Below are positions 16,903-28,177 of a DNA stretch of 64,000 nucleotides, piece by piece. How positions within the stretch are numbered: the stretch's first letter is position 1; every line of letters starts with the position of its first letter. The DNA lies in contig NZ_JH719395.1 in NCBI RefSeq assembly GCF_000271845.1, positions 718,025 to 782,024 of the forward strand. The letters run 5' to 3'. Below the pieces are notes generated by a model. It ran no database searches and was not told the origin of the DNA. It was given only the letters and a program-made list of their open reading frames with translations. The stretch is from Rhizobium leguminosarum bv. trifolii WSM2297 (GTDB lineage Bacteria; Pseudomonadota; Alphaproteobacteria; Rhizobiales; Rhizobiaceae). Made by a program: the position numbers and the translations under genes.

Positions 16903-16958
16903 TCGGCATAAACCTTGTTTGTATGCCGATTGGAATGTTTTCCTTGCTTTTATGCCGA
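16903..16958 (+). promoter_or_regulatory. Three-copy octamer upstream of rpsB
   Basis: TCGGCATA at 16903-16910 is the exact reverse complement of TATGCCGA at 16922-16929, and TATGCCGA recurs at 16951-16958; the two direct copies are 29 bases apart and both are followed by a GAATG. This arrangement suggests repeated operator sites or alternative RNA hairpins in the rpsB leader region. The binding factor is unknown. Confidence 0.35.
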
Positions 16959-17097
16959 ACCGAATGTATGGGCAGCGGCATTCCACACGTAAGGCATGGG
17001 ATTGTCCGGGAGAAATCCGGATCGTTCCGCCCGGTGGCATTCTCGAAGAGGATGCTGTTCGCCTTGCGGAGGTTCAACCGGAAAAGGATACAAAGGC

Positions 17098-17865
17098 ATG
17101 GCATTGCCCGATTTTTCTATGCGCCAGCTTCTCGAAGCAGGCGTCCACTTCGGCCACCAGACGCACCGCTGGAACCCGAAGATGAAGCCGTACATCTTCG
17201 GCGATCGTAACAACATCCACATCATCGACCTGGCTCAGACCGTTCCGATGCTGTCGCGCGCCCTGCAGGTCGTCAGCGACACCGTTGCCCGCGGCGGCCG
17301 CGTTCTCTTCGTCGGCACCAAGCGCCAGGCGTCGGAGATCATCGCCGACAGCGCCAAGCGTTCGGCCCAGTACTACGTCAACTCGCGCTGGCTCGGCGGC
17401 ATGATGACGAACTGGAAGACGATCTCCAACTCGATCCAGCGCCTGCGCAAGCTCGATGAGATCCTCAACGGCGAAGCCCAGGGCTTCACCAAGAAGGAAC
17501 GCCTGAACCTCGAGCGCGAGCGTGAAAAGCTCGACAAGGCTCTCGGCGGTATCCGCGATATGGGCGGCACCCCGGACCTGATGTTCATCATCGACACCAA
17601 CAAGGAAAAGATCGCGATCGACGAAGCCAAGCGCCTCGGCATCCCGGTCGTTGCCATCATCGACTCGAACTGCGATCCGGACCTGATCGACTATCCGATC
17701 CCGGGCAACGACGACGCATCGCGCGCCATCGCTCTTTACTGCGAGCTGATCTCCCGCGCCGCCATCGACGGCATCGCGCGTCAGCAGAGCTCTTCCGGCC
17801 GCGATCTCGGCGCATCCTCCGAAGTTCCGGTCGAACCGGCTCTCGAGGAAGCAGCCGAAGGCTGA
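17098..17865 (+). CDS. rpsB: 30S ribosomal protein S2
   Basis: A 255-residue small-subunit ribosomal protein. The [28 protein letters not shown] start is the S2 signature, and [15 protein letters not shown] with [23 protein letters not shown] is the second conserved block. The ATG at 17098 is preceded by AAAAGG; the open frame upstream is not S2-like. A roughly 15-residue Glu/Ala-rich tail is usual in alphaproteobacteria. It opens the conserved rpsB-tsf-pyrH-frr series; the 233-base upstream gap likely holds its promoter. Confidence 0.97.
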
Positions 17866-17912
17866 TGAAAGCCGGCGGATCGAAAGTTCCGCCAAAGCTT
17901 GCATGACTGGGA

Positions 17913-17948
17913 AAGGCCGCTCGCGACTCATCGAAGTTCGGCGGCCTT
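17913..17948 (+). other. Hairpin in the rpsB-tsf intergenic region
   Basis: AAGGCCGC (17913-17920) pairs with GCGGCCTT (17941-17948) around a 20-base loop. There is no T run, so it may be an attenuator, RNA-processing site or mRNA stabiliser between rpsB and tsf instead of a full terminator. Confidence 0.4.
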
Positions 17949-18104
17949 GCCTGTTTCAGGGCGAGGGCATCAGGCCCTTCGCCGATTAAGTTTCGTTATG
18001 GCGCGTCTTCATCACGCTGTCATACATACAGGTACATTTCGTGCCTCAATCCGGTGCCGCGCCGCGCTTTGCTGCCCACCGTATGAACCGACAAGAGGAA
18101 GCTA

Positions 18105-19031
18105 ATGAGCGAGATTACGGCTGCAATGGTGAAGGAACTGCGCGAAAAGACCGGCGCAGGCATGATGGACTGCAAGAAGGCCCTTGCTGAAACCGGCGGC
18201 GACATGGAAGCGGCGATCGACTGGCTGCGCGCCAAGGGCATCGCCAAGGCCGACAAGAAGTCGGGCCGCACCGCTGCCGAAGGCCTCATCGGCGTTTCGA
18301 GCCAGGGCACCAAGGCCGTTGTCGTCGAAGTCAACTCCGAAACCGACTTCGTTGCCCGTAACGATGCCTTCCAGGATCTCGTCCGTGGCATTGCCAAGGT
18401 TGCCGCCTCCACAAACGGCAGCGTCGACGCCGTTGCGGCTGCGACCTACCCGGCATCCGGCAAGTCGGTTTCCGACACGATCAAGGACGCGATCGCAACG
18501 ATCGGCGAGAACATGAACCTGCGCCGCTCGGTCGCGCTCTCCGTCGAGGATGGCGTCGTCGCCACCTATATCCACAATGCGGTTTCCGACGGCCTCGGCA
18601 AGCTCGGCGTTCTCGTCGCGCTGAAGTCGACCGGCGACAAGGAAGCTCTGAATGCAATCGGCCGCCAGGTCGCCATGCATATCGCGGCGACCGCACCGCT
18701 GGCGATCCGCCCTGAGGAAGTCGATGCCGCCGTCGCCGAGCGCGAGCGCAACGTCTTCATCGAGCAGTCGCGCGCTTCCGGCAAGCCTGACAACATCATC
18801 GAGAAGATGGTCGACGGCCGCATGCGCAAGTTCTTCGAGGAAGTCGCCCTTCTCTCACAGGCTTTCGTCATCAATCCGGACCTGACCGTCGCAGCCGCCG
18901 TCAAGGAAGCTGAAAAGGCCGTCGGCGCGCCGATCGAAGTCGCCGGCATGGCCCGCCTTCTGCTCGGCGAAGGCGTCGAGAAAGAAGAGACCGATTTCGC
19001 AGCCGAAGTTGCGGCTGCCGTCAAGGGTTGA
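18105..19031 (+). CDS. tsf: Elongation factor Ts
   Basis: A 308-residue guanine-nucleotide exchange factor for EF-Tu. The N-terminal UBA-like module [23 protein letters not shown], and the core with the [10 protein letters not shown] motif that contacts EF-Tu, are both present, and the length is normal. GAGGAAG precedes the ATG. It follows rpsB after 239 bases, which contain a hairpin and possibly a separate promoter. Confidence 0.97.
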   Translation: MSEITAAMVKELREKTGAGMMDCKKALAETGGDMEAAIDWLRAKGIAKADKKSGRTAAEGLIGVSSQGTKAVVVEVNSETDFVARNDAFQDLVRGIAKVAASTNGSVDAVAAATYPASGKSVSDTIKDAIATIGENMNLRRSVALSVEDGVVATYIHNAVSDGLGKLGVLVALKSTGDKEALNAIGRQVAMHIAATAPLAIRPEEVDAAVAERERNVFIEQSRASGKPDNIIEKMVDGRMRKFFEEVALLSQAFVINPDLTVAAAVKEAEKAVGAPIEVAGMARLLLGEGVEKEETDFAAEVAAAVKG

Positions 19032-19057
19032 TCTTCCAGCCATAATTGGGAAAACAA

Positions 19058-19089
19058 GAAGGGCATCGCGTGACAACGCGGTGCCCTTC
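19058..19089 (+). terminator. Hairpin after tsf, possible terminator
   Basis: GAAGGGCATCGCG (19058-19070) pairs with CGCGGTGCCCTTC (19077-19089), with one G-U wobble, around a six-base loop. The stem is strong but only a single G-T rich stretch follows, so termination would be partial. Confidence 0.5.
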
Positions 19090-19127
19090 GTGTATCGGGC
19101 ATTCACGGCAATTTACGAGGAGCCAAG

Positions 19128-19850
19128 ATGTCTTTAGAGCCTGTCTATAAACGCGTTCTACTCAAGGCTTCCGGCGAAGCGCTCATGGGTAGCCAGGGTT
19201 TCGGGATCGATGTTGCGGTGGCGGACCGCATTGCATCCGATATCGCCGAGGCAAGGCATATGGGCGTGGAAGTCGGCGTCGTCGTCGGTGGCGGCAATAT
19301 TTTCCGCGGTGTCGCGGTCGCGTCCAAGGGCGGCGATCGGGTCACCGGCGACCACATGGGCATGCTCGGCACCATTATCAATGCGCTGGCGCTGGCGACC
19401 TCGCTGCGCAAGCTGAACATCGATACAGTGGTGCTTTCGGCCATCTCCATGCCTGAGATCTGCGAGAGCTTTTCGCAGCGCGCGACCCTCTATCACCTGT
19501 CGATGGGACGTGTGGTGATCTTTGCCGGCGGCACCGGCAATCCCTTCTTCACCACCGATTCGGCCGCAGCGCTGCGCGCCGCCGAAATGGGCGCGCAAGC
19601 GATCTTCAAGGGCACCCAGGTAGACGGCATCTACACCGCCGACCCGAAGAAATATCCCGATGCGACCCGTCTCGACCGCCTGACGCACCAGGAAGTGCTG
19701 GACAGGGGCCTTGCGGTGATGGACGTTGCCGCCGTGGCGCTCGCCCGGGAAAATTCCATTCCGATCATCGTCTTCTCGATCCACGAGAAAGGCGGTTTTG
19801 CTGAAATCCTGACGGGCGGTGGCCTCAAGACCATCGTCTCCGACAACTGA
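19128..19850 (+). CDS. pyrH: UMP kinase
   Basis: A 240-residue amino-acid-kinase-fold enzyme phosphorylating UMP to UDP. KRVLLKASGEALMG at the N-terminus is the phosphate-binding lysine/glycine region, VGVVVGGGNIFRG and RATLYHLSMGRVVIFAGGTGNPFFTTDSAAALRA-type segments are diagnostic. GAGGAG precedes the ATG. Next to frr, as in most bacteria. Confidence 0.97.
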   Translation: MSLEPVYKRVLLKASGEALMGSQGFGIDVAVADRIASDIAEARHMGVEVGVVVGGGNIFRGVAVASKGGDRVTGDHMGMLGTIINALALATSLRKLNIDTVVLSAISMPEICESFSQRATLYHLSMGRVVIFAGGTGNPFFTTDSAAALRAAEMGAQAIFKGTQVDGIYTADPKKYPDATRLDRLTHQEVLDRGLAVMDVAAVALARENSIPIIVFSIHEKGGFAEILTGGGLKTIVSDN

Positions 19851-19912
19851 TATAGACTGCGCCGCTTTATCGGGCGCAGCCATCGCGACGCGCTTTATAC
19901 GGGAGCATCGAC

Positions 19913-20473
19913 ATGAGTGAAGGTATCGACATCAAGGAACTGAAGCGCCGCATGGACGGCGCGGTTTCCGCATTCAAGAGCGACATCGCATCGCTGCGCA
20001 CCGGCCGTGCTTCGGCCAACATCCTCGATCCGGTCACGGTCGAGGCCTATGGTTCGCGCATGCCGCTGAACCAGGTCGCCAATATCACCGTGCCCGAGCC
20101 GCGCATGCTGGCGGTTTCGGTCTGGGACAAGTCGATGGTCAGTGCCGTCGAGCGTGGCATCCGCGAATCCAATCTCGGCCTCAACCCGATCGTCGATGGC
20201 CAGAACCTGCGTATTCCGCTGCCGGAGCTGAACGAGGAACGCCGCAAGTCGCTCGTCAAAGTGGCGCATGATTATGCCGAAAAGAGCAAGGTCGCGATTC
20301 GCCACGTTCGCCGCGACGGCATGGACGGCCTTAAGAAAGCCGAAAAGGATGGCGTAATCGGCCAGGACGAGGGCAGGGCGCAGTCGGAACGTGTACAGAA
20401 GATGACGGACGAGACGATTTCCGAAATCGACCGCTTGCTTGGCGAGAAGGAAAAGGAAATCATGCAGGTCTAG
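19913..20473 (+). CDS. frr: Ribosome recycling factor
   Basis: A 186-residue two-domain factor that, with EF-G, splits post-termination ribosomes. The [19 protein letters not shown] and [30 protein letters not shown] segments are diagnostic of RRF. GGAGCATCG precedes the ATG, 62 bases after pyrH; uppS follows 37 bases later. Confidence 0.97.
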   Translation: MSEGIDIKELKRRMDGAVSAFKSDIASLRTGRASANILDPVTVEAYGSRMPLNQVANITVPEPRMLAVSVWDKSMVSAVERGIRESNLGLNPIVDGQNLRIPLPELNEERRKSLVKVAHDYAEKSKVAIRHVRRDGMDGLKKAEKDGVIGQDEGRAQSERVQKMTDETISEIDRLLGEKEKEIMQV

Positions 20474-20510
20474 TGGATCTGTGCCTTTGCCTGGAAAGAC
20501 CGGACGGGAA

Positions 20511-21254
20511 ATGTCGGAATCTGTATTTGTGACTGTGCCAGAGCATGTTGCCATCATCATGGACGGCAATGGCCGTTGGGCCAAGCAGCGCGGCCTGCCG
20601 CGCACTATGGGCCATCGCAAGGGCGTCGAGGCGGTCCGCGAGACAGTGCGCGCCGCCGGCGCGGCCGGCATAAAATATCTGACGCTCTTTGCCTTCTCGT
20701 CTGAGAACTGGCGCCGGCCTGAGGCCGAGGTCTCCGATCTGCTTGGTCTGCTCAAGGCTTTCATCCGGCGTGACCTTGCCGAGCTTCATCGCCAGAATGT
20801 GCGGATCAAGGTGATCGGCGACCGCCACAGCCTGCGCAGCGACATTCTCGGCCTGCTGCTCGAGGCGGAGGAAACGACCAAGGACAATACGGCGCTGACG
20901 CTGGTCATCGCCTTCAACTACGGCTCGCGCGACGAGATCTCGCGGGCTGTGGTGAGCCTGGCTCGGGACGTCGAGGCCGGCCGCCTGAGGGCGCAGGATA
21001 TCACGCCATCGCTGATCAACGCCCGTCTCGATACGGCCGGTATTCCCGATCCGGACCTCATCATCCGCACCAGCGGCGAGGAGCGGCTTTCCAATTTCCT
21101 GCTCTGGCAGGCCGCCTATTCGGAATTCATCTTCGTTCCGGAATATTGGCCGGATTTCAGCCCCGATATCTTCCGCCAGGCGCTCGAGAAATTCGCCTCC
21201 CGCGACCGGCGCTTCGGGGGTCTGTCGTCGCAGGCAGCCGCGGTCGGCACCTGA
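20511..21254 (+). CDS. uppS: Isoprenyl transferase (undecaprenyl diphosphate synthase)
   Basis: A 247-residue cis-prenyltransferase making the C55 lipid carrier for peptidoglycan and O-antigen. [27 protein letters not shown] contains the catalytic Asp and the diphosphate-binding Gly/Arg residues; [11 protein letters not shown] and the C-terminal [24 protein letters not shown] motif are also complete. The ATG at 20511 follows GACGGGAA. Its stop shares one base with the cdsA start. Confidence 0.96.
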   Translation: MSESVFVTVPEHVAIIMDGNGRWAKQRGLPRTMGHRKGVEAVRETVRAAGAAGIKYLTLFAFSSENWRRPEAEVSDLLGLLKAFIRRDLAELHRQNVRIKVIGDRHSLRSDILGLLLEAEETTKDNTALTLVIAFNYGSRDEISRAVVSLARDVEAGRLRAQDITPSLINARLDTAGIPDPDLIIRTSGEERLSNFLLWQAAYSEFIFVPEYWPDFSPDIFRQALEKFASRDRRFGGLSSQAAAVGT

Positions 21255-22084
21255 TGCAGCAGGAATTGAAGCTCCGCATCGTTTCGGGACTTATTCTTGC
21301 GGTGATCGTTCTTGCCGCCACCTGGTATGGCGGTTTTGCCTTCCGCATCCTGGCGGCCGTGATCGGCCTGCTGATCTATTATGAATGGTCGACAATAACC
21401 GGCATCGCGCGTGATTGGGTCGCCAACGCCGTCGGCTGGATCGGCCAAGCGGCGATCGCCTTCCTCGTGCTTGTCGGCCATTTCGAATTCGCCGCCGGCA
21501 TGCTGGCCGGCGTCACCGCCGTCGGCATAGCGCTGATCATCCTGCACGGCACCAGCCGCTGGTTGCCGGTGGGCCTGTTTTATGCCGGCGCCACCGGCCT
21601 GGCGCTCGCCGCGATCAGAAGCGATGACCGGCCGGGCCTCTATGCCATGCTCTTCGTCTTTGCCGTCGTCTGGGCAACCGACATCCTTGCTTATTTCGTC
21701 GGCAGGGCGCTTGGCGGACCGAAGCTCGCGCCTTCGATCTCGCCGGGAAAGACATGGTCGGGGGCCATCGGCGGTGCCGTTTCGGCGGTTGCAGCCGGCG
21801 TCGTTCTCGTCCACTTTCTCCTCCCGGGCGCTGAAATCATCGCTGCCGTTGCGGCACTCGTTCTCTCGGTTTGCAGCCAGTCGGGAGATCTGTTCGAATC
21901 GTTCATCAAGCGGAAATTCGGCGTCAAGGATTCAAGCCGTCTCATTCCGGGTCATGGCGGCGTCATGGACCGTGTCGACGGACTGATTTTCGCCTGTTTT
22001 TCGGCGTTCTTGCTTGCTGGGTTATTTTCCCTGATAAAGGGGACTGCGATGACGTCGCTCGGCGCGGCCTTGTTCGGCCTTTGA
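21254..22084 (+). CDS. cdsA: Phosphatidate cytidylyltransferase
   Basis: A 276-residue integral membrane enzyme forming CDP-diacylglycerol from phosphatidate and CTP, the branch point of phospholipid synthesis. About seven to eight hydrophobic helices are visible. The family signature is intact near the C-terminus: SFIKRKFGVKDSSRLIPGHG followed by GVMDRVDG. Start overlaps uppS (TGATG), so the two are coupled; rseP follows. Confidence 0.95.
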   Translation: MQQELKLRIVSGLILAVIVLAATWYGGFAFRILAAVIGLLIYYEWSTITGIARDWVANAVGWIGQAAIAFLVLVGHFEFAAGMLAGVTAVGIALIILHGTSRWLPVGLFYAGATGLALAAIRSDDRPGLYAMLFVFAVVWATDILAYFVGRALGGPKLAPSISPGKTWSGAIGGAVSAVAAGVVLVHFLLPGAEIIAAVAALVLSVCSQSGDLFESFIKRKFGVKDSSRLIPGHGGVMDRVDGLIFACFSAFLLAGLFSLIKGTAMTSLGAALFGL

Positions 22085-22121
22085 TGATGCGGCAGCCTGA
22101 CGGAAGGAATTGTTGGAAGTG

Positions 22122-23240
22122 ATGACCGATATATACGCATTCCTGATGGGGAATATCGTCACCTTCATCCTCGTGCTCTCGCTGCTCGTCTTCGTGCACG
22201 AGATGGGCCACTACCTCGTCGGGCGCTGGAGCGGTATCCGCATCCTTGCCTTTTCCGTCGGTTTCGGTCCGGAGATATTCGGCTTCACCGACCGCCACGG
22301 AACCCGCTGGAAGATTTCGCTGATCCCGCTTGGCGGCTACGTGCGGTTCTTCGGCGACGAGGACGCTTCCAGCAAGCCCGACACCGACAAGCTCAGTGCC
22401 ATGTCCGAAGAGGACAGGGCGCGTTCCTTTGCCGGCGCCAAGCTGTGGAAACGCGCCGCGACGGTCGCGGCCGGCCCGATCGCCAATTTCCTGCTGGCGA
22501 TCGCCATCTTCACCCTTCTTTTCTCGATCTACGGCCGTTCGGTCGCCGATCCCGTCGTTTCCGAAGTCAAGCCGGAAGGCGTAGCGGCTGCCGCCGGCAT
22601 CCTTCCCGGCGATCTTCTGGTTGCCATCGACGGCGGCAAGGTCGAGACTTTCGACGACGTGCGCCGCTATGTCGCCATCCGCCCGAGCCAGCAGATCGTC
22701 GTCACCATCGAGCGTGGCGGCCAGAAGCTGGACCTGTCGATGGTGCCCCAACGCGTCGACATGACCGACCAGTTCGGCAACAAGATCGAGGTCGGCCAGA
22801 TCGGCATCGTCACCAGCAAGGAGGTCGGCAATTTCCGCCTCCAGACCTACACGCCGCTCCAGGCGCTGCGGGAGAGTGTGCTCGAGACCCGGGATATCGT
22901 CACCGGTACCTTCAAATATATCGGCAACATCTTCGCCGGAACGATGCGGGCGGACCAACTGGGTGGACCGATCCGCGTGGCGCAAGCCTCGGGCCAGATG
23001 GCGAAGCTTGGGATAGGGGCAGTGTTGCAGCTTGCCGCCGTGCTTTCAGTTTCGATAGGATTGCTTAACCTGATGCCGGTTCCGGTACTTGATGGCGGCC
23101 ACCTGATGTTCTATGCGGTGGAAGCGCTGAGAGGGAAACCGCTGGGCGCCAAGGCTCGGGAAATCGCATTTCGCATTGGCTTGGCCATGATACTGACATT
23201 GATGGTTTTCACGACCTGGAACGACATTAGCCTGAGCTAA
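22122..23240 (+). CDS. rseP: RIP metalloprotease RseP
   Basis: A 372-residue site-2 protease of the inner membrane. The first helix carries the zinc motif H26-E-M-G-H30, a PDZ domain lies at about residues 120-210 (EGVAAAAGILPGDLLVAIDGGKV), and the NLMPVPVLDGGHL motif in a late helix supplies the third zinc ligand. It releases membrane-tethered regulators such as anti-sigma factors. I chose the ATG at 22122; TTG codons at 22110 and 22113 are possible because GGAAGG lies just before them. bamA follows, as in many proteobacteria. Confidence 0.95.
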   Translation: MTDIYAFLMGNIVTFILVLSLLVFVHEMGHYLVGRWSGIRILAFSVGFGPEIFGFTDRHGTRWKISLIPLGGYVRFFGDEDASSKPDTDKLSAMSEEDRARSFAGAKLWKRAATVAAGPIANFLLAIAIFTLLFSIYGRSVADPVVSEVKPEGVAAAAGILPGDLLVAIDGGKVETFDDVRRYVAIRPSQQIVVTIERGGQKLDLSMVPQRVDMTDQFGNKIEVGQIGIVTSKEVGNFRLQTYTPLQALRESVLETRDIVTGTFKYIGNIFAGTMRADQLGGPIRVAQASGQMAKLGIGAVLQLAAVLSVSIGLLNLMPVPVLDGGHLMFYAVEALRGKPLGAKAREIAFRIGLAMILTLMVFTTWNDISLS

Positions 23241-23443
23241 GGGTAAACGCGCAAGGCAGGGGAATTACTATTTATTTACGATGTTTCAAGGCTGTAGTGG
23301 CGAATGGGTCACGCTTCGAAATGAAGTAAACAGAAATTAACGACCTCCCTTGCTTGTATGTCAAAAGCGGGTAAAACGACACACGTGACCGGAATCGGGT
23401 TCTCCTGAGGCCGGGGACGAGGGAAAAAAAGGTAATAGGTGAA

Positions 23444-25783
23444 ATGAAGGCTGGTTCAAAGTTTTTGAACGCAGTATCGGCGGTTGCGCTGTCTGCTAGT
23501 GTTGTTGCTTCGGGCGCAGGTGCTTTGACGTTCGTTTCCGCTACGGCCGCCGAAGCCGCGGTCATCCAGCGCATCGATGTGCGCGGCGCAAGCCGCGTCG
23601 GCGCGGAAGCTGTCCGGTCGAACCTCACCATCGCTCCCGGAAAGAGTTTTTCGAACACCGATATCGACGACTCGGTCAAGCAGCTCTACGGCACGGGTTA
23701 CTTCTCGGATGTGAAGATCTCGGTCTCCGGAAGCACGCTTGTCGTCAACGTCCAGGAAGCCCAGCTCGTCAATCAGGTCGTCTTCAACGGCAACCGGAAG
23801 ATCAAGGACGACAAGCTCGCGACCATCGTCCAGACGCACGCCGCCGGCCCCTACAGCGACACCCAGATCCAGTCCGACATCCAGTCGATCAAGGATGCCT
23901 ATGCCGCCACCGGCCGCAGCGAAGTGGAAGTGACGACGCAGGTGGTGCCGCTCGGCGAAGGCCGCGTCAACCTGGCCTTCGTCATCAACGAAGGCGACCG
24001 CACCAAGATCGATTCGATCAAGTTCGTCGGCAACAATGCCTATAGCGCCGGCCGCCTGGCTGCAGTCATCGCCACCAAGCGTTCGAATTTCCTGTCGTTC
24101 CTGACCCGCAAGGACGTCTACAACGAAGACAAGCTCCATGCCGACGAGGAAGCGCTGCGCCAGTTTTATTACAATCGCGGCTACGCCGACATGCGCATCG
24201 TCTCTTCCGACGCCACCTTCGACGACGCGACCAACAAATACACGCTGACATTCAATATCGAGGAAGGCCAGCGCTACGACTTCGGACCGGTGACGGTCCA
24301 GTCGACCGTCGAAGGCGTCGGTTCCGAGCAATTGCAGCCGCTCGTGCGCACCCACGAGGGTCATGTCTACAACGCCAAGGAAGTGCAGAAGTCGATCGAG
24401 GCGATCTCCGATCAGGTCGCGTCTGCCGGTTATCCCTTTGCGCGCGTCACGCCGCGCGGTAACCGCGACCTCAACAACAACACGATTGGTGTCGAATACC
24501 TGGTCGACCAGGGCGAGCGCGCCTATGTCGAGCGCATCGAAATCCGTGGCAACAGCCGCACGCGCGACTACGTCATCCGCCGCGAATTCGACATGAGCGA
24601 AGGCGACGCCTTCAACCAGCAGATGATCACCAAGGCCAAGCGTCGCCTTGAAGCGCTCGGTTACTTCTCGTCCGTCAACATCTCCACCCAGCCGGGCAGC
24701 TCGCCTGACCGTGTCGTGGTGGTTGTCGACGTGCAAGATCAGTCCACAGGTTCGTTCGGTGTCGGCGCCGGTTATGCCGCCGGCGGCGATGGTCTGCTGC
24801 TGGAAGCCTCGATCGAAGAAAAGAACTTCCTCGGCCGCGGTCAGTACATCCGCATCTCGGCCGGCGGCGGTCAGGAAGGCTCGCGCGCCTACGGCGTCAG
24901 CTTCACCGAACCCTACTTCCTCGGCTACCGCCTGGCTGCAGGCTTCGACGTCAACCACAGCGAGACGTCGAGCAACGACAACTACGACTACGAGGAAACC
25001 AGCGTCGTGCTGCGCGTCACCGCGCCGATCACCGAGGATCTGGCGACGACCTTCCGCTATAACTACAAGCAGATGAAGTATGACGCGGACAACAACGATC
25101 TTTCCGATCTGTCCGCTCCGTATCAGCATCTCGTCGAGGATAGCCCGTGGACACGCTCTTCGGTCTCCCAGACGCTGACCTACAACACGCTCGACGATAC
25201 GGTCCTGCCACGTGAAGGCATCTACGCGACGGCGACGCAGGAAATTGCCGGTCTCGGCGGCGATTCGCAGTTCTATAAGATCTACGGCAAGGCTCGTTAC
25301 TACCGTCTGCTCGCTGACGATGCCGATATCATCGGCTCGGTTTCGGCCTCGGCTGGTTATGTTATCGGCTTCGGGGAGCACCTGAATGTCTTCGATCAGT
25401 TCACGCTGACCAACGGCGATATTCGTGGCTTTGAAAACAAGGGCATCGGCCCGCGTGTTTCCGGCACCAACGACGATCCGCTGGGTGGTACGACCTATTT
25501 CACCGCATCGGCCGAGGCGACTTTCCCGATGCCGGGCTTCCCGCGTGACTTCAACCTGCGCGGCGCGGTTTTTGCCGACGCCGGCACGCTGTTCGGCAAC
25601 GACGTCGACCTGAGGGGCGACGGCATTGACGGCGAAGACGCTTCCCTGCGCGCTTCCGTCGGTGTCGGTGTCGTCTGGCAGTCTCCCTTCGGTTCGCTGC
25701 GCCTGGATTATGCGATCCCGGTTCTCAAGGAAGACTTCGACAAGACGCAGAACTTCAAGTTTGGCATCAACAACCAATTCTGA
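23444..25783 (+). CDS. bamA: Outer membrane protein assembly factor BamA
   Basis: A 779-residue Omp85 protein, the essential core of the BAM complex. A signal peptide (about residues 1-38, with a longer than usual n-region) is followed by five POTRA domains (about 40-430) and a 16-stranded barrel. The barrel has the conserved VRGF-like loop motif as [13 protein letters not shown] and ends in the aromatic NNQF, as barrel proteins require. AGGTG precedes the ATG. The 203-base gap after rseP probably carries its own promoter. Confidence 0.96.
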   Translation: MKAGSKFLNAVSAVALSASVVASGAGALTFVSATAAEAAVIQRIDVRGASRVGAEAVRSNLTIAPGKSFSNTDIDDSVKQLYGTGYFSDVKISVSGSTLVVNVQEAQLVNQVVFNGNRKIKDDKLATIVQTHAAGPYSDTQIQSDIQSIKDAYAATGRSEVEVTTQVVPLGEGRVNLAFVINEGDRTKIDSIKFVGNNAYSAGRLAAVIATKRSNFLSFLTRKDVYNEDKLHADEEALRQFYYNRGYADMRIVSSDATFDDATNKYTLTFNIEEGQRYDFGPVTVQSTVEGVGSEQLQPLVRTHEGHVYNAKEVQKSIEAISDQVASAGYPFARVTPRGNRDLNNNTIGVEYLVDQGERAYVERIEIRGNSRTRDYVIRREFDMSEGDAFNQQMITKAKRRLEALGYFSSVNISTQPGSSPDRVVVVVDVQDQSTGSFGVGAGYAAGGDGLLLEASIEEKNFLGRGQYIRISAGGGQEGSRAYGVSFTEPYFLGYRLAAGFDVNHSETSSNDNYDYEETSVVLRVTAPITEDLATTFRYNYKQMKYDADNNDLSDLSAPYQHLVEDSPWTRSSVSQTLTYNTLDDTVLPREGIYATATQEIAGLGGDSQFYKIYGKARYYRLLADDADIIGSVSASAGYVIGFGEHLNVFDQFTLTNGDIRGFENKGIGPRVSGTNDDPLGGTTYFTASAEATFPMPGFPRDFNLRGAVFADAGTLFGNDVDLRGDGIDGEDASLRASVGVGVVWQSPFGSLRLDYAIPVLKEDFDKTQNFKFGINNQF

Positions 25784-25833
25784 TATCGGCAGTCCGGAAC
25801 TGTAAGACTCAATTCCGTTCTGGAGCATTGCCG

Positions 25834-26898
25834 ATGGAGCAAAACGTTTTTTTTCTGCCCCATGAAGGTCTGAAGCTCGTTGAGCTGGCAGAGTTTCTTG
25901 GGGCGGAACTCGCCAATTCCGACCATGCCGACGTTTTCGTCAGCTCTGTTGCCCCCCTCAACCGGGCGCGGGCGGGTGATGTCTGCTATATCCTCTCGCG
26001 CCGCAGCCGCGATGAACTGGCGACATGCGAAGCCTCGGCGGTGATCTGCGACAAGGCGCTCGCCGATCTCGTCCCCCCGCATATCCCGGTCATCCTGTCA
26101 TCCAATCCGCATGCAGCCTTTGCGATGGCGGGGGGGCTGTTTTATCCCGCGGCATTGCGCCCGGCGGCCATCCCAGGTGAAAACGGGATCGCGCCGAGCG
26201 CGGTGATCGATCCGAGCGCCAAGCTCGAAAAGGGTGTGATCGTCGAGCCATTGGCCGTGATCGGACCGCATGCCGAGATCGGCGAAGGGACGCGGATCGG
26301 CGCGCAAAGCGTTATCGGTTCTGGCGTCAAGATCGGCCGGGATTGTTCGATTGCGGCCGGCGCCAGCGTTCTCTTCGCGCTGATCGGCAATGGCGTCATC
26401 ATCCATAATGGTGTGCGCATCGGCCAGGATGGTTTCGGTTATGCGCCGGGGCCGCGCGGGATGATCAAGATCGTCCAGATCGGCCGGGTGATCATCCAGG
26501 ATAATGTCGAGATCGGCGCCAACACGACGATCGACCGCGGCGCCATGGACGATACGGTGATCGGCGAGGGCACCAAGATCGATAACCAGGTACAGATTGG
26601 CCACAATGTTCAGATCGGCCGCCATTGCGCCATCGTCGCCCAAGTCGGCATTGCCGGCAGCACGAAGATCGGCAATGGCGTGCAGATCGGCGGCCAGGCC
26701 GGCATCAAGGGGCACGTGACGATTGGCGACGGCGTGCAGATCGCCGCCAAAAGCGGTATCATGACCGACCTTCCAGCCGGCGGACAATATGGCGGTGTCC
26801 CTGCGCGTCCGTTAAAAGACTATTTGAGAGAGGCGGCGCAGCTGGTCTCCAAGACCAAGCAGCGCGAGAAGAAACCTGGAGGCACGCAAAATGACTGA
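25834..26898 (+). CDS. lpxD: UDP-3-O-acylglucosamine N-acyltransferase
   Basis: A 354-residue enzyme adding the second acyl chain in lipid A synthesis. After an N-terminal uridine-binding domain (about 1-105) come left-handed beta-helix hexapeptide repeats, including the active-site region [31 protein letters not shown] with its conserved His. The ATG at 25834 has GGAG eight bases before it; a TTG six bases earlier is possible. Its 3' end overlaps fabZ by eight bases. Confidence 0.95.
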   Translation: MEQNVFFLPHEGLKLVELAEFLGAELANSDHADVFVSSVAPLNRARAGDVCYILSRRSRDELATCEASAVICDKALADLVPPHIPVILSSNPHAAFAMAGGLFYPAALRPAAIPGENGIAPSAVIDPSAKLEKGVIVEPLAVIGPHAEIGEGTRIGAQSVIGSGVKIGRDCSIAAGASVLFALIGNGVIIHNGVRIGQDGFGYAPGPRGMIKIVQIGRVIIQDNVEIGANTTIDRGAMDDTVIGEGTKIDNQVQIGHNVQIGRHCAIVAQVGIAGSTKIGNGVQIGGQAGIKGHVTIGDGVQIAAKSGIMTDLPAGGQYGGVPARPLKDYLREAAQLVSKTKQREKKPGGTQND

Positions 26899-27358
26899 TG
26901 AAGCCGCGACAACGCTTTCTTCGGCTGACATCATCGAGATCATGAAGCTGCTGCCGCATCGTTACCCCTTCCTCATGGTCGACAAGATCATCGAGATCGA
27001 TGGCGACAACAGCGCGGTCGGCATCAAGAACGTCACGGTGAACGAACCGCATTTCACCGGTCATTTTCCGGAAGCTCCGATCATGCCCGGCGTTCTCTTG
27101 ATCGAGGGCATGGCGCAGACCGCAGGTGCGATCTGTGCTAAGAAGGAAGGCCAGCCCGGCAACCTCGTCTACTTCATGACCATCGAGAATGCGCGTTTTC
27201 GCAAGCCCGTCGTGCCCGGCGATCGCGTCGAATTCCACGTCAAGAAGCACAAGCAGCGCGGCAACATCTGGAAATTCCATTGCGACGCCAAGGTTGATGG
27301 CGCGCTTGTCGCCGAAGCCGATATCGGCGCGATGATCGTTCGTAAGGAACAGGCATGA
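26891..27358 (+). CDS. fabZ: 3-hydroxyacyl-ACP dehydratase FabZ
   Basis: A 155-residue hot-dog-fold dehydratase of type II fatty acid synthesis. [14 protein letters not shown] contains the catalytic His and [22 protein letters not shown] the catalytic Glu helix. Placed between lpxD and lpxA, it links supply of hydroxyacyl-ACP to lipid A. Overlaps lpxD by eight and lpxA by four bases. Confidence 0.96.
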   Translation: MTDEAATTLSSADIIEIMKLLPHRYPFLMVDKIIEIDGDNSAVGIKNVTVNEPHFTGHFPEAPIMPGVLLIEGMAQTAGAICAKKEGQPGNLVYFMTIENARFRKPVVPGDRVEFHVKKHKQRGNIWKFHCDAKVDGALVAEADIGAMIVRKEQA

Positions 27359-28173
27359 GCACTATCGCCGAAAGCGCCCGCATTCATCCGATGGCTGTCG
27401 TCGAAGACGGGGCTGTGATCGGTGAGGGCGTCAAGATCGGTCCCTTCTGCCATGTCGGGCCGCACGTCGTCCTGCATGAAAATGTCGAACTCTTGTCGCA
27501 TGCGGTCGTCACCGGCCGCACGGTGATCGGCAAGGGCACGCGCATATTTCCAATGGCCGTCATCGGCGGCGATCCGCAGAGCGTGCATCACGGCGGTGAG
27601 GAGACGACGCTTTCGGTTGGCGCCAACTGCACAATGCGCGAAGGCGTGACGATGAACACCGGTACGGCCGATTTCGGCGGCCAGACGATCGTCGGCGACA
27701 ACAACCTCTTCCTGGCCAATTCTCACGTCGCGCATGACTGCAAGGTCGGTAATCACGTGATCATGTCGAACAATGTCATGCTCGCCGGCCATGTCGTCAT
27801 CGAGGATCGCGTCATCCTGGGCGGCGGCTCAGCCGTTCACCAGTTCACCCGCGTCGGCCGTCAGGCCTTCGTCGGCGGGCTTTCGGCAGTGAGTTACGAC
27901 GTCATTCCCTACGGCATGTTGAACGGCAACCCCGGGCTGCTGAGCGGCCTCAATGTCGTCGGCATGACGCGCGCCGGCGTCGACCGCGCCGTCATTCACC
28001 GGGTGCGCCGCGCCTATAAGTCGATCTTCGAAGGAACGGCCTCCGTCCGCGAAAACGCCGCCGCCATCCGCGATGAATATGCCGATTGCGAGCCGGTGGT
28101 CCAAATCCTCGATTTCATTGCGGCCGACAGTGATCGTGCCCTGTCCTCGCCGACCCGGGGGCAGAAGGGCTAG
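27355..28173 (+). CDS. lpxA: UDP-N-acetylglucosamine acyltransferase
   Basis: A 272-residue beta-helix acyltransferase for the first lipid A step. Hexapeptide repeats fill residues about 1-185; [26 protein letters not shown] contains the catalytic His-Asp region, and [22 protein letters not shown] is another family block. The ATG is in an ATGA overlap with fabZ. lpxI begins four bases after its stop. Confidence 0.96.
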   Translation: MSTIAESARIHPMAVVEDGAVIGEGVKIGPFCHVGPHVVLHENVELLSHAVVTGRTVIGKGTRIFPMAVIGGDPQSVHHGGEETTLSVGANCTMREGVTMNTGTADFGGQTIVGDNNLFLANSHVAHDCKVGNHVIMSNNVMLAGHVVIEDRVILGGGSAVHQFTRVGRQAFVGGLSAVSYDVIPYGMLNGNPGLLSGLNVVGMTRAGVDRAVIHRVRRAYKSIFEGTASVRENAAAIRDEYADCEPVVQILDFIAADSDRALSSPTRGQKG

Positions 28174-28177
28174 TCCT

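Noticed and set aside
19855..19880. Small hairpin between pyrH and frr (CTGCGCC / GGCGCAG)
   Set aside because: It has no T run and the stem is short; termination between these co-expressed genes is unlikely.
23456..25828. A 790-codon open frame opposite bamA
   Set aside because: It lies entirely antisense to a clear Omp85 gene and has no recognisable family; it is a codon-bias artefact.
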